NCBI GenBank assembly: GCA_963790715.1
Contig: CAWBPN010000018.1
Location: 682,001 to 746,000, forward strand
Length of the DNA stretch: 64,000 bases
DNA from: DCFW01 sp963790715
GTDB taxonomy: Bacteria > Bacteroidota > Bacteroidia > Bacteroidales > Bacteroidaceae
Direction of reading: 5' to 3'
The stretch's first letter is position 1. The number at the start of each line of letters is the position of its first letter. Positions 17,257-25,059 of this stretch are shown here, piece after piece. A program made the position numbers and the translations under genes. The notes beneath the pieces were generated by a model that saw only the letters and a program-made list of their open reading frames with translations, had not been told where the DNA came from and did no database searches.

Positions 17257-19041
17257 TTATTCCTTTACAGCATACATACCTATTGTAGTGCCTGTGAATC
17301 CTCCACAATTTGCAGACGACAAATATTTTGCATCCACATTTTGGCATATTGTATTCCAATCTTTGCCATTTAAAGAATAATAAAAGTCATAGCATATCCC
17401 TTCCGAAACCACCTTCAGATATATAGGGCTATTATCATTAGTAATTGCTTTTTGAGATATCTGTGTCGTAGAGCCATTTGCTCCTATCCGGTTCACAGAA
17501 ATATTTTTATTTTTTCCGGAATTATTTATAGATAAAAAATATTGATGTGCCTCGTCTTTAAAAAGTAATAATCCTGCATTGTCATTTACATCTGTAGAAT
17601 TAAATATCACTTTAGTAGTGCATTCAAACTTTTGATGTTGCATACGTCTACAAATAAAAGCAGGCGTATTTTTGTCACTGGCTTTTATCGTTGAGCAATG
17701 CAATGCCAGATAACCGGGTTCTTCACTTAAAGAATATAAGTCTGTTGCTGAACTTCTCAATGTCATCCAGTCAACACCTAAATTATAAGAGCTAAAGTTA
17801 TCAACTTTCACAAAATTACCAAATGTAACATCGCTATCGCGAACGACACCGTTTCGTTCCTCAATCATAGGTACGATATCATTACCCTGAGTCATATACG
17901 GATATCCGTCATCACTCCATTTCACCGGCATCATAAATGTTTCACGCCCAAGATTTTCGAAATTATTATTGATAGGGCGACATGCTAAAAACACAGACTG
18001 CCAATCTCCCTCTTTAGTCTGGACCAAATCTGCATGGCCTGCACACGTAATGGGATTAGAACGATTCCAATCCAGATTGCGTTGCGTTAAAATTGGATTA
18101 TTCTCATACGATACATAAGGTCCGGAAATCGAATCACTACGGAATACCACTTCTGAATGTTGTGGTCCTGTCCCTCCTTCTGCGCACATTAGATAATATT
18201 TGCCTTTGATCTTATACAAATGTGGCCCTTCAAGCCAAATAGGATTATCTTCAGGATGTGCTCCCTTATTGACAATGACTTTACCTTGACCTACCGTTGC
18301 ATTCTTATTTATATCAAACACATGAAGACGGATAGCACGCTGACCATCATATTCAGGGGTACCATCCGGATTATCGCTGTCAACTATATAGGCCTTACCA
18401 TTATCATCAAAAAAGAACGAAGGGTCAATGCCTTTAACATCATTAAGATAAACAGGATCAGACCATGAACTATAAGGGTCAACAGCAGTAACAAAAAAGT
18501 TACCGCCTCCTACATTTAACGTTATCATATAATATGTCTGATTATTTGCATTATACCTAATCGTAGGAGCAAAAATTCCTCCACTAATTCCCTGATTATC
18601 AAGGTTAATCAATTGAGACGGGCGAGTAAGTACATTACCTATTTGTGTCCAATTAACCAAATCTTTACTATGGAAAATTGGAACACCGGGATAATAACAA
18701 AATGTAGATGTAACTAAAAAATAATCTCCATTGCCGTTAGTGCATATACTCGGATCGGAATGCCATCCGGGAAGTATCGGATTATAATACGAATCATTAT
18801 TCGATAATGGATTATCATTATAATAATCATCTTCACCTTTATAAGTGAAGTTATCAAAATAAGCTATAGATTTCCCCACCCCTATTGTTTTATTGCCGTT
18901 ATTTGACGGTGCAGTTCCCCCTCCATTGGAAGAGCTGCATGCCGTATATACACAACATATTAAAAGGCAGGAAGCATAAGTTAGCCACTTGTGCATATAG
19001 GAGTGAAAAATGTTTATTTCATTATTAAAATTCATAGTCAT
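17257..19041 (-). CDS. GH43 beta-xylosidase/alpha-L-arabinofuranosidase with C-terminal beta-sandwich
   Basis: The product is a lipoprotein-type exo-enzyme (lipobox Cys in CCVYTACSSS) with a five-bladed GH43 propeller and a C-terminal concanavalin-like GH43_C2 domain. The three acidic catalytic residues are visible: Asp96 in GWHSDPS, Asp206 in GIDPSFF and Glu271 in WLEGPHLY. The order and the LACRPINNN segment are typical of beta-xylosidase-like GH43 proteins. The frame is open up to 19149, but that would overlap the GH30 gene by 98 bp. I chose the ATG at 19041, 10 bp after the GH30 stop. The ATG at 18996, which starts a compact lipoprotein signal, is an equally possible start. It probably removes xylose or arabinose from oligosaccharides. 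Confidence 0.85.
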   Translation of the reverse strand: MTMNFNNEINIFHSYMHKWLTYASCLLICCVYTACSSSNGGGTAPSNNGNKTIGVGKSIAYFDNFTYKGEDDYYNDNPLSNNDSYYNPILPGWHSDPSICTNGNGDYFLVTSTFCYYPGVPIFHSKDLVNWTQIGNVLTRPSQLINLDNQGISGGIFAPTIRYNANNQTYYMITLNVGGGNFFVTAVDPYSSWSDPVYLNDVKGIDPSFFFDDNGKAYIVDSDNPDGTPEYDGQRAIRLHVFDINKNATVGQGKVIVNKGAHPEDNPIWLEGPHLYKIKGKYYLMCAEGGTGPQHSEVVFRSDSISGPYVSYENNPILTQRNLDWNRSNPITCAGHADLVQTKEGDWQSVFLACRPINNNFENLGRETFMMPVKWSDDGYPYMTQGNDIVPMIEERNGVVRDSDVTFGNFVKVDNFSSYNLGVDWMTLRSSATDLYSLSEEPGYLALHCSTIKASDKNTPAFICRRMQHQKFECTTKVIFNSTDVNDNAGLLLFKDEAHQYFLSINNSGKNKNISVNRIGANGSTTQISQKAITNDNSPIYLKVVSEGICYDFYYSLNGKDWNTICQNVDAKYLSSANCGGFTGTTIGMYAVKE

Positions 19042-19051
19042 ACAATTAAAA

Positions 19052-20296
19052 TTAATATTGATGAAAAGTAGTAATACTTTGTGCCGGTAATGTATATGTA
19101 AAACTATTATTCGTAACAACGGCATCTTCGCCAGAATCCATATTTTCATTTTCTGAAGTACGATTCACTTTCATGCTATTCAGACCTGTGATATTCGAAA
19201 ATGTGATTTTTTGGCTTACAGAAGACGTACTGTCATTTACTGCTACAATAACAACTCCATTACCATTATATGCAGTAAGATGAATATCTGGAATTGGATT
19301 ATATGTACATCCTATTCGGATCATATTCGGACGTATCCATTTTGCGAATTGGCCGGCCGTATAACCTGCTTTATATATCGTTCCATCGCCATTTACCAAA
19401 TTTATGCCGGTATTAATATAATCACAAACCCACCAAAAGAAATAAGCACTCATCTGATCATTCATGCAATCACTTATTTCCTGAGCCACTTTCAAGCAGT
19501 TCTTTATACTGTCTTGGCTATTGGATATGTAATGTTCAGTTTGCCACACATGTTTGCCTTTATCAAGAGCATTTTGATGTACTTTCAGTCCACCGCCATA
19601 AAGATGACCTCCGACAACTGCAATCTTATTAACTGTTGAAGCATCGTTTAATGCCGGATCTGTATATGCATCATTAAAACAAAATGATTCGGCATATACT
19701 ATAGGTTTGCCTATTATGGGTGAATAATTTTTTAGGAAAGCAAACATTTGATCTTCGCTCCATGTCACAACATCTTTTGGTGAAATATATCCCATATCCG
19801 GTTCATTTTGGAATGAAACATAATCCAAACAAATGCTATCAGCTGCCGTTTTCAAATAATTAGCATAATCTTCATAATGGCTTGGAAGCAAATAGCCGCC
19901 GGTGCTCTGTCCATTGCTCGTCCAGGCAACAGGTGGTGACCACTCGGAACCTAACACCTTAGCGCCTGCTGCATGAGCGGCTGCAGAATTGGCTATTTCA
20001 TCACCCCAATTACTCTTATTTTCATCAATGCGAATTCGTAGCAATGACATCCCAAGTTTATCATAAAGCTCACTGTTTTTAACATAACTAAGCCTGCCGC
20101 ACCATGCACTTGAAAATCCAAATCCATCTATTGTTTGATAATGGACATTACCATCAATTACAGCTGAAGATTTAACGGAATTATCATTATCCGAAGGAGC
20201 ATTATGTTCCACATCATTCTTTGAACATCCGGTAAATAGCAAACATATTATTGTTGAAAATAACAAACTTCTCTCTATAATAATTCGGTTTTTCAT
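19052..20296 (-). CDS. GH30 endo-xylanase/glucuronoxylanase lipoprotein
   Basis: This 414-residue lipoprotein (signal ending in LLFTGC, Cys about 24) has a TIM barrel with the GH30 catalytic pair: acid/base Glu165 in QNEPDMG and nucleophile Glu254 in WQTEHY. The opening QTIDGFGFSSAW and LRIRIDENKSNW also fit. A beta-sandwich closes the protein (VVIVAVNDSTSS ... LPAQSITTFHQY), as in GH30. Members in xylan loci resemble subfamily 8, which cuts glucuronoxylan next to methylglucuronate; I could not verify the glucuronate-binding arginine, so the subfamily is inference. It is separated from the GH10 gene by a terminator and starts its own unit with the GH43 gene. Confidence 0.87.
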   Translation of the reverse strand: MKNRIIIERSLLFSTIICLLFTGCSKNDVEHNAPSDNDNSVKSSAVIDGNVHYQTIDGFGFSSAWCGRLSYVKNSELYDKLGMSLLRIRIDENKSNWGDEIANSAAAHAAGAKVLGSEWSPPVAWTSNGQSTGGYLLPSHYEDYANYLKTAADSICLDYVSFQNEPDMGYISPKDVVTWSEDQMFAFLKNYSPIIGKPIVYAESFCFNDAYTDPALNDASTVNKIAVVGGHLYGGGLKVHQNALDKGKHVWQTEHYISNSQDSIKNCLKVAQEISDCMNDQMSAYFFWWVCDYINTGINLVNGDGTIYKAGYTAGQFAKWIRPNMIRIGCTYNPIPDIHLTAYNGNGVVIVAVNDSTSSVSQKITFSNITGLNSMKVNRTSENENMDSGEDAVVTNNSFTYTLPAQSITTFHQY

Positions 20297-20325
20297 GTAT
20301 CTAATATATTTTACAATGAGGTCAT

Positions 20326-20344
20326 TTCACATTTTACAAATATC
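20326..20344 (-). promoter_or_regulatory. degenerate copy of the shared xylan-locus element
   Basis: TTCACATTTTACAAATAT (from 20326) aligns with the 19-bp element of the XUS and esterase promoters after one single-base gap and two mismatches. A second TTACAA is at 20311. It lies only 30 bp before the GH30 ATG and no -7 box is found at the expected distance, so it is a tentative call. Confidence 0.3.
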
Positions 20345-20355
20345 TATTTAAAAAT

Positions 20356-20395
20356 AAAAGCCGGATAAATCTCAATGAGTTGTTAACCGGCTTTT
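20356..20395 (-). terminator. terminator after the XUS core operon
   Basis: AAAAGCCGG (20356-20364) pairs with CCGGCTTTT (20387-20395), extended by TAA/TTA after one mismatch. On the minus strand it is followed by ATTTTTAAA. It separates the XUS-GH10 transcript from the GH30-GH43 unit. Confidence 0.8.
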
Positions 20396-20415
20396 AATTA
20401 AATAATAGAAACTAA

Positions 20416-22110
20416 TCAATATTTACCTGCTAGTCCGTCAGCGACTCCTCCATAAGCCCGCTTGCGATCGTATTGCAACGTCCACAGGCCAACAGGTTGT
20501 CCACTCCTCCATGATGAAGTAGTAGGGCTGTCAGTAGGACTCCATATTGTTATCCCATAACGCTGAGCTGCCGGTATGTACTTAAAATATGATCGTACAA
20601 TAAAATTATATAATTTAGACTGAGCTTGAAGTTGTGCATCCGTTACACTTGCTGTTAGAACATTATCAGCAATACCTATATCCAACTCAGATATTTTAAT
20701 TAGTTTACCGGTTGCAGCTAGCTTCTGGAACATTGTAACTATAGATGCACTATCGGCAGTATTTACACTGACATGCATCTGAGTACCGATCCCATCAATT
20801 TTAGCACCTTGGCCTTCAACATAACTAATATAGTTAAGCAACCCGTTTAACTTTGCTTGCCCCGGTGATTCAAGTCCATATTCATTAATAAAGAGTTTGT
20901 CATCCGAATTACCATATTGCCGTGCGAATTTAAATGCTTTTACCGCATAATCCTTACCGAGATAATCCTGCCAGAAGAATTCATCCGATGTTAGTTTTTG
21001 ACCTACACCTGTCTTTAATTGAGTAGGATCAGGATAATCAGACATAGGTTCATTTACTACATCCCATGCATGTACATAAGGATTGCATGCTACCATCATA
21101 CCCTTAATATATCTTTGCATCTCATTTGTCAATATAGTATCTTTTCTTCCTGCTGTCTTATCTACATAAGTTACACCGGGATTATACCCATCTCCATAAG
21201 CTGATATACTAAAAGTAGGAGTATCTGTATTAGTACCCCATCCATACCATCCTGAAATAGTACCATTTTCGAAATCTCCATTGGAAACAAGATTACTGCC
21301 TCCGGGTACGGCACAAATAGAAAGGTTATCAATGTAAAGCGTTCCGGCAAAGCTTCCTAAACTAAGAAAGAAAGAATTTCTTGTAGATGCAGTAATTTTG
21401 GTCGTAAGATCTACACTTTGCCAATTAGTAGTAACTAAGACATTACCAAATCCGTCATTCGAATAATTAGGACTTTGCAGACAAGGAATAATTGTTCCGG
21501 CAGCACTACCCTTTACCATAAATTTCAATTCATAGGTAGTTCCTTGTGTCAATGTAGAAGGGAAACCATATACACATTGGACATCCCAATAATTGGTAGA
21601 TGTTGAAGGAATCACTATTTTATAGGCATATCCTGCATTTCCGGTACTACCGGTTTTAATGGTGTCAGGTGCAATTAAGCTATTTAAATAAGTTGCATTT
21701 TGGTTTGCATGCCAAACTAAATTATGCCCAAATACAGACATATTAGCTTTCTTGGCATTTTTTAGAAACGTCACAACATCAGCGGTATCCATGCTTCCGT
21801 TAGCCTGTACCACCGAACCTTCTTTCATTTCATAACCGCAAGTTACATTATTGAAGTTACTGTAATACAATCTGTATAACACATCTTGTGAGTTGAAATC
21901 ACTGACTGCAATACCGACTCCAAGTTTAAAATTAGGGTTATTAACCGTATCAAGATACGACTTTAACGGCTTATACGCTTTGAGATATTCCAATGTAGCA
22001 AGACTATCCGGCTCAGATACAGAATAACCTAAGCTATTCTGATCTGCACATGATGACATCACCATAGCTATAGATGCTATAAACAGAAATATTATTTTAT
22101 AAAATTTCAT
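20416..22110 (-). CDS. xyn10C: GH10 endo-1,4-beta-xylanase lipoprotein with inserted carbohydrate-binding module
   Basis: This 564-residue surface lipoprotein (Cys about 21 in VMSSCADQ) cuts the xylan backbone. The GH10 barrel is split. The first part ends with VFGHNLVWHANQNATYLN (to about residue 150). Then comes a beta-sandwich CBM4/22-like insert (about 150-305: YKIVIPSTSTNYWDVQC ... LYIDNLSICAV ... VSNGDFENGTISGWYGW), and the barrel resumes with the acid/base Glu354 in WDVVNEPMSD and the nucleophile Glu475 in ISELDIG. An insert at this place is the mark of Xyn10C-type xylanases of Bacteroides and Prevotella XUS loci. It is the last gene of the XUS operon, 22 bp after the SGBP gene, with a terminator following. 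The gene name is by analogy. Confidence 0.9.
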   Translation of the reverse strand: MKFYKIIFLFIASIAMVMSSCADQNSLGYSVSEPDSLATLEYLKAYKPLKSYLDTVNNPNFKLGVGIAVSDFNSQDVLYRLYYSNFNNVTCGYEMKEGSVVQANGSMDTADVVTFLKNAKKANMSVFGHNLVWHANQNATYLNSLIAPDTIKTGSTGNAGYAYKIVIPSTSTNYWDVQCVYGFPSTLTQGTTYELKFMVKGSAAGTIIPCLQSPNYSNDGFGNVLVTTNWQSVDLTTKITASTRNSFFLSLGSFAGTLYIDNLSICAVPGGSNLVSNGDFENGTISGWYGWGTNTDTPTFSISAYGDGYNPGVTYVDKTAGRKDTILTNEMQRYIKGMMVACNPYVHAWDVVNEPMSDYPDPTQLKTGVGQKLTSDEFFWQDYLGKDYAVKAFKFARQYGNSDDKLFINEYGLESPGQAKLNGLLNYISYVEGQGAKIDGIGTQMHVSVNTADSASIVTMFQKLAATGKLIKISELDIGIADNVLTASVTDAQLQAQSKLYNFIVRSYFKYIPAAQRYGITIWSPTDSPTTSSWRSGQPVGLWTLQYDRKRAYGGVADGLAGKY

Positions 22111-22132
22111 ATCATTACTTTTTTATAATACA

Positions 22133-23242
22133 TTAATTACTACCTGTATATACTATATCAAAGGTTTCTAATTTTTCATTTCTGTCACGCAAAACCAAAG
22201 TATCTTTCGTGGCATACTTATATCCGTTATTAAAATTGATATTATAATTTAGATAAAGCCCGTCACGATCTTTACTGCCCCAACTATTTTTTTCACCTTT
22301 CTTAACCCACGTACCTGTTCCACTTGCCGTATAACCGCTTGTATTAGATGTTATAGTACAATTTTTACCTGTATTATCAAACGTAAGGAGCAAATTTGTT
22401 GTAAAAACCATATTCTCATATTTCTGATGTCCAGGTGCAGAATTATATACATAAAGTGTATCGGAAACAGGATATATATCAGAAGTTAAGCTGTTGCCGG
22501 TCAATGTAACTACTGCATCACTTTCAACATACGCTGGATGGCGAGTAATAGTTCTTGTCGTTCCATCCGGTTTAGTAACATAGTCAATTCCACGGCACAG
22601 CCAATTAGCATCCCATGAATTAATATATTTAATTCCATACAAGATATAATCTTTAGGTTGCGTTGACCAATCCGCTGAATTTACGCGATTCGCATTAGAC
22701 ACACCAACAGCCGGTTTCCCTCTAAGTATAGTATCACCGCTATCAGTTGTTGTCAATACTAATGGAATCACATATTTCACATCTTTGAATGTTGGATGAA
22801 TCGATGTAAGATCATTAAAAAAAGCATCAGTCAGATGGACTTTAATTCCACCTTCCATACTTCCTTTAGGAATAGTTATAGAGCTACCATCCAATGAATA
22901 ATAATTAGAAGGCATAGCTACAATCTTAGTGCCAATATTATTATTTACTGATGTATATACATTAGTACATAATGAAGTGTCAACTTTAAAATTAACCTTC
23001 ACATCAGATTCGTTCGAATATTCTCCACCTATTGCTGCCATAATTTCACACTCATGAGCTGTGTCCAAACTATTATCATATTGATCATCATCACCTAAAA
23101 CAATTTTTCTTACCGGTGTTTGATATGCAAAATATAATGTTTGATAATCATAATTCGGGAAGCTAATGTCCTGATTCTTGCAGGATGAAATCATCGCCGA
23201 CAGTCCTAATACTAATATTACTGTATAAAATAACTTTTTCAT
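22133..23242 (-). CDS. xusE: surface glycan-binding lipoprotein, DUF1735-type (XusE-like)
   Basis: This is a lipoprotein of 369 residues (MKKLFYTVILVLGLSAMIS, Cys in SSCKNQ). The N-terminal part has the BACON/DUF1735-type beta-sandwich seen in SusE-position proteins (about residues 30-190, FAYQTPVRKIVLGDDD, PKGSMEGGIKVHLTD, YVIPLVLTT). The C-terminal part, with GTWVKKGEKNSWG and YKYATKDTLVLRDRNEK, looks like the DUF5627 domain of xylan-binding proteins. It should sit on the cell surface and hold xylan for the GH10 enzyme. The start at 23242 was preferred over an earlier ATG (23269) because the lipoprotein signal begins there. It lies between SusD and GH10 as in known XUS loci. Confidence 0.8.
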   Translation of the reverse strand: MKKLFYTVILVLGLSAMISSCKNQDISFPNYDYQTLYFAYQTPVRKIVLGDDDQYDNSLDTAHECEIMAAIGGEYSNESDVKVNFKVDTSLCTNVYTSVNNNIGTKIVAMPSNYYSLDGSSITIPKGSMEGGIKVHLTDAFFNDLTSIHPTFKDVKYVIPLVLTTTDSGDTILRGKPAVGVSNANRVNSADWSTQPKDYILYGIKYINSWDANWLCRGIDYVTKPDGTTRTITRHPAYVESDAVVTLTGNSLTSDIYPVSDTLYVYNSAPGHQKYENMVFTTNLLLTFDNTGKNCTITSNTSGYTASGTGTWVKKGEKNSWGSKDRDGLYLNYNINFNNGYKYATKDTLVLRDRNEKLETFDIVYTGSN

Positions 23243-23273
23243 TTCTATCAATTTTATAAAATTCCACATACAT

Positions 23274-25040
23274 TCACCATCCCTTATTTTGAACCAACTG
23301 ATTATATTTCAGCACTTCACTGTAAGGAATTGGTCCGTAATACATATAATCCGAATAACTTCTTTTTTCTACGTCTATTACAGTAGGTATATTATTAGTT
23401 ATACTTACACCTTGCGCTGTTACAGTTATAGGATCTTTCCAACGGCGTAAATCCCAAAAACGAAATCCTTCAAAGCATAACTCCAAGCGTCGCTCATTAT
23501 GAATTAATGTACGCATCGCATCTTTATCATTTTTAACCGATTCCAGATAAGGATCACCACTAGTTGTTCCAACACCGGCTCTCTGCCGAATAGCCTTAAT
23601 TACATCGTATGCCGAATAACTATGGCCACCGGTTCCTGTTGGGCCCCATGCCTCATTAGCGGCTTCTGCATAATCCAAGAAAATTTCTGTATAACGAATG
23701 CGTGCTTGATAATGCGTTTGTTTATTTTGTGAATTCGGATTTAAATTGACATCTTGGCGCATTAATTTAAGCATATAATAACCAGTACGGGTTGATGTTG
23801 ATGTTTTATTCAATGCATCATTCGTAGTACCGTCAGCGGCAGTATAGATTTTTGTACTACTCGATCCTGCCGATCCTCCATTTACCAAAACATATGCCGT
23901 CAAACGAGGATCTCTGTCTGAATAAGGATTTGTAGCATCATAACCACTATTTGAATTGCTTATAGGATAACCATTTGCCATAGAAAAAGCATTAACCAAG
24001 TTTTGAGTCGGATTCACACGTCCGTTTCCATACAAAGTTGGTGGAAAATTATCTTGCTCAAGCGATAGGCTGGTCCCCGTACTTCCCCTCCAAATTATTT
24101 CCTTAGGATTATTTCCACTTTTCAAACCATTGATTTCAGATGTGTTTGAATACCAATGCCATCCATTTGGGTCCATTCCTGCCACACCTCCTATTAAATC
24201 CAAAACTTGTCCGGCATAATTTGCCGCATCAGCCCATGTTGTGGTATTTCCACTGCTATAAGCAGGACTTGCAGCCATCAAAGCTACTTGCGCACGAATT
24301 GCTTTTACAATTCTGGCAGATATACGCAAATTCATAATGCTTCCGAACACGCGATTATAAGCATTATAATCAGCCCCTATAGCTGAATATTTTGCAGGGA
24401 TTTGGCTGTCGCTGGTAATATCTCCATAATCTATAGGAAGTAAATTTATAGCAGAATCAGCATCTGCATATATTTGCTTCATGCAATCATCAAATGTAGC
24501 TCGCGGTTGATTGAAATCCGAATTTGTCGTTTGCGGCTTTGTTATAAGTGGGACACCTAATAATTTGCCGTCAGTTGTCCATCCGGCATGTGCCTGCAAC
24601 AAATAATACATATATAAAGCTCGTAACCCAAAAGCTTCACCCTTTAAACGGTCGTCATACATTTTAGCTGCTATCTTATCGTTCGCCCATTTTATTTTAT
24701 CAACATTATCTAAAAATATATTTATATACTGAATAGCGGCATTGCAACTCGTCCATCTATCTACCGGGTTATTTTGAGATGTCCACGATCCGGTTGCCAT
24801 CAATCTGTAGTTGTTAGTTTTATCATTACTTACGGCATCATCCGTTGAGACATCATTAAACGACCATGAATCATTCGGAAGGCGTGTATATGCATTTGCT
24901 AAAATACCTTCTGCATAATCTGTATTTTGATACATATAACCAAGTCCCGGATAGTTTTCAATAGCAGGAGAAAACAAATCGTCACATGACGAGAACAATG
25001 GTATCAACGCCAATAACATGAATATTTTTTTATTTTTCAT
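23274..25040 (-). CDS. xusD: SusD-like outer-membrane lipoprotein (second pair, XusD-like)
   Basis: This 588-residue SusD/RagB family protein lids the SusC pore and captures oligosaccharides. The lipoprotein signal ends at LFSSCDDLF, with two acidic residues after the Cys, fitting surface export. The N-terminal TPR-like part (about residues 40-330) includes NDSWSFNDVSTDDAV and AFGLRALYMYYLLQAHAGW. The SusD C-terminal region ends with the diagnostic IRQRAGV, ERRLELCFEGFRFWDLRRW and YYGPIPYSEVLKYNQLVQN. It follows its SusC partner by 19 bp. Confidence 0.92.
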   Translation of the reverse strand: MKNKKIFMLLALIPLFSSCDDLFSPAIENYPGLGYMYQNTDYAEGILANAYTRLPNDSWSFNDVSTDDAVSNDKTNNYRLMATGSWTSQNNPVDRWTSCNAAIQYINIFLDNVDKIKWANDKIAAKMYDDRLKGEAFGLRALYMYYLLQAHAGWTTDGKLLGVPLITKPQTTNSDFNQPRATFDDCMKQIYADADSAINLLPIDYGDITSDSQIPAKYSAIGADYNAYNRVFGSIMNLRISARIVKAIRAQVALMAASPAYSSGNTTTWADAANYAGQVLDLIGGVAGMDPNGWHWYSNTSEINGLKSGNNPKEIIWRGSTGTSLSLEQDNFPPTLYGNGRVNPTQNLVNAFSMANGYPISNSNSGYDATNPYSDRDPRLTAYVLVNGGSAGSSSTKIYTAADGTTNDALNKTSTSTRTGYYMLKLMRQDVNLNPNSQNKQTHYQARIRYTEIFLDYAEAANEAWGPTGTGGHSYSAYDVIKAIRQRAGVGTTSGDPYLESVKNDKDAMRTLIHNERRLELCFEGFRFWDLRRWKDPITVTAQGVSITNNIPTVIDVEKRSYSDYMYYGPIPYSEVLKYNQLVQNKGW

Positions 25041-25059
25041 ATCTAAATCTCCTTATATA

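Noticed and set aside
19042..19149. N-terminal extension of the GH43 protein up to 19149
   Set aside because: It would overlap the GH30 coding end by 98 bp and place a hydrophobic, unlikely sequence before the lipoprotein signal.
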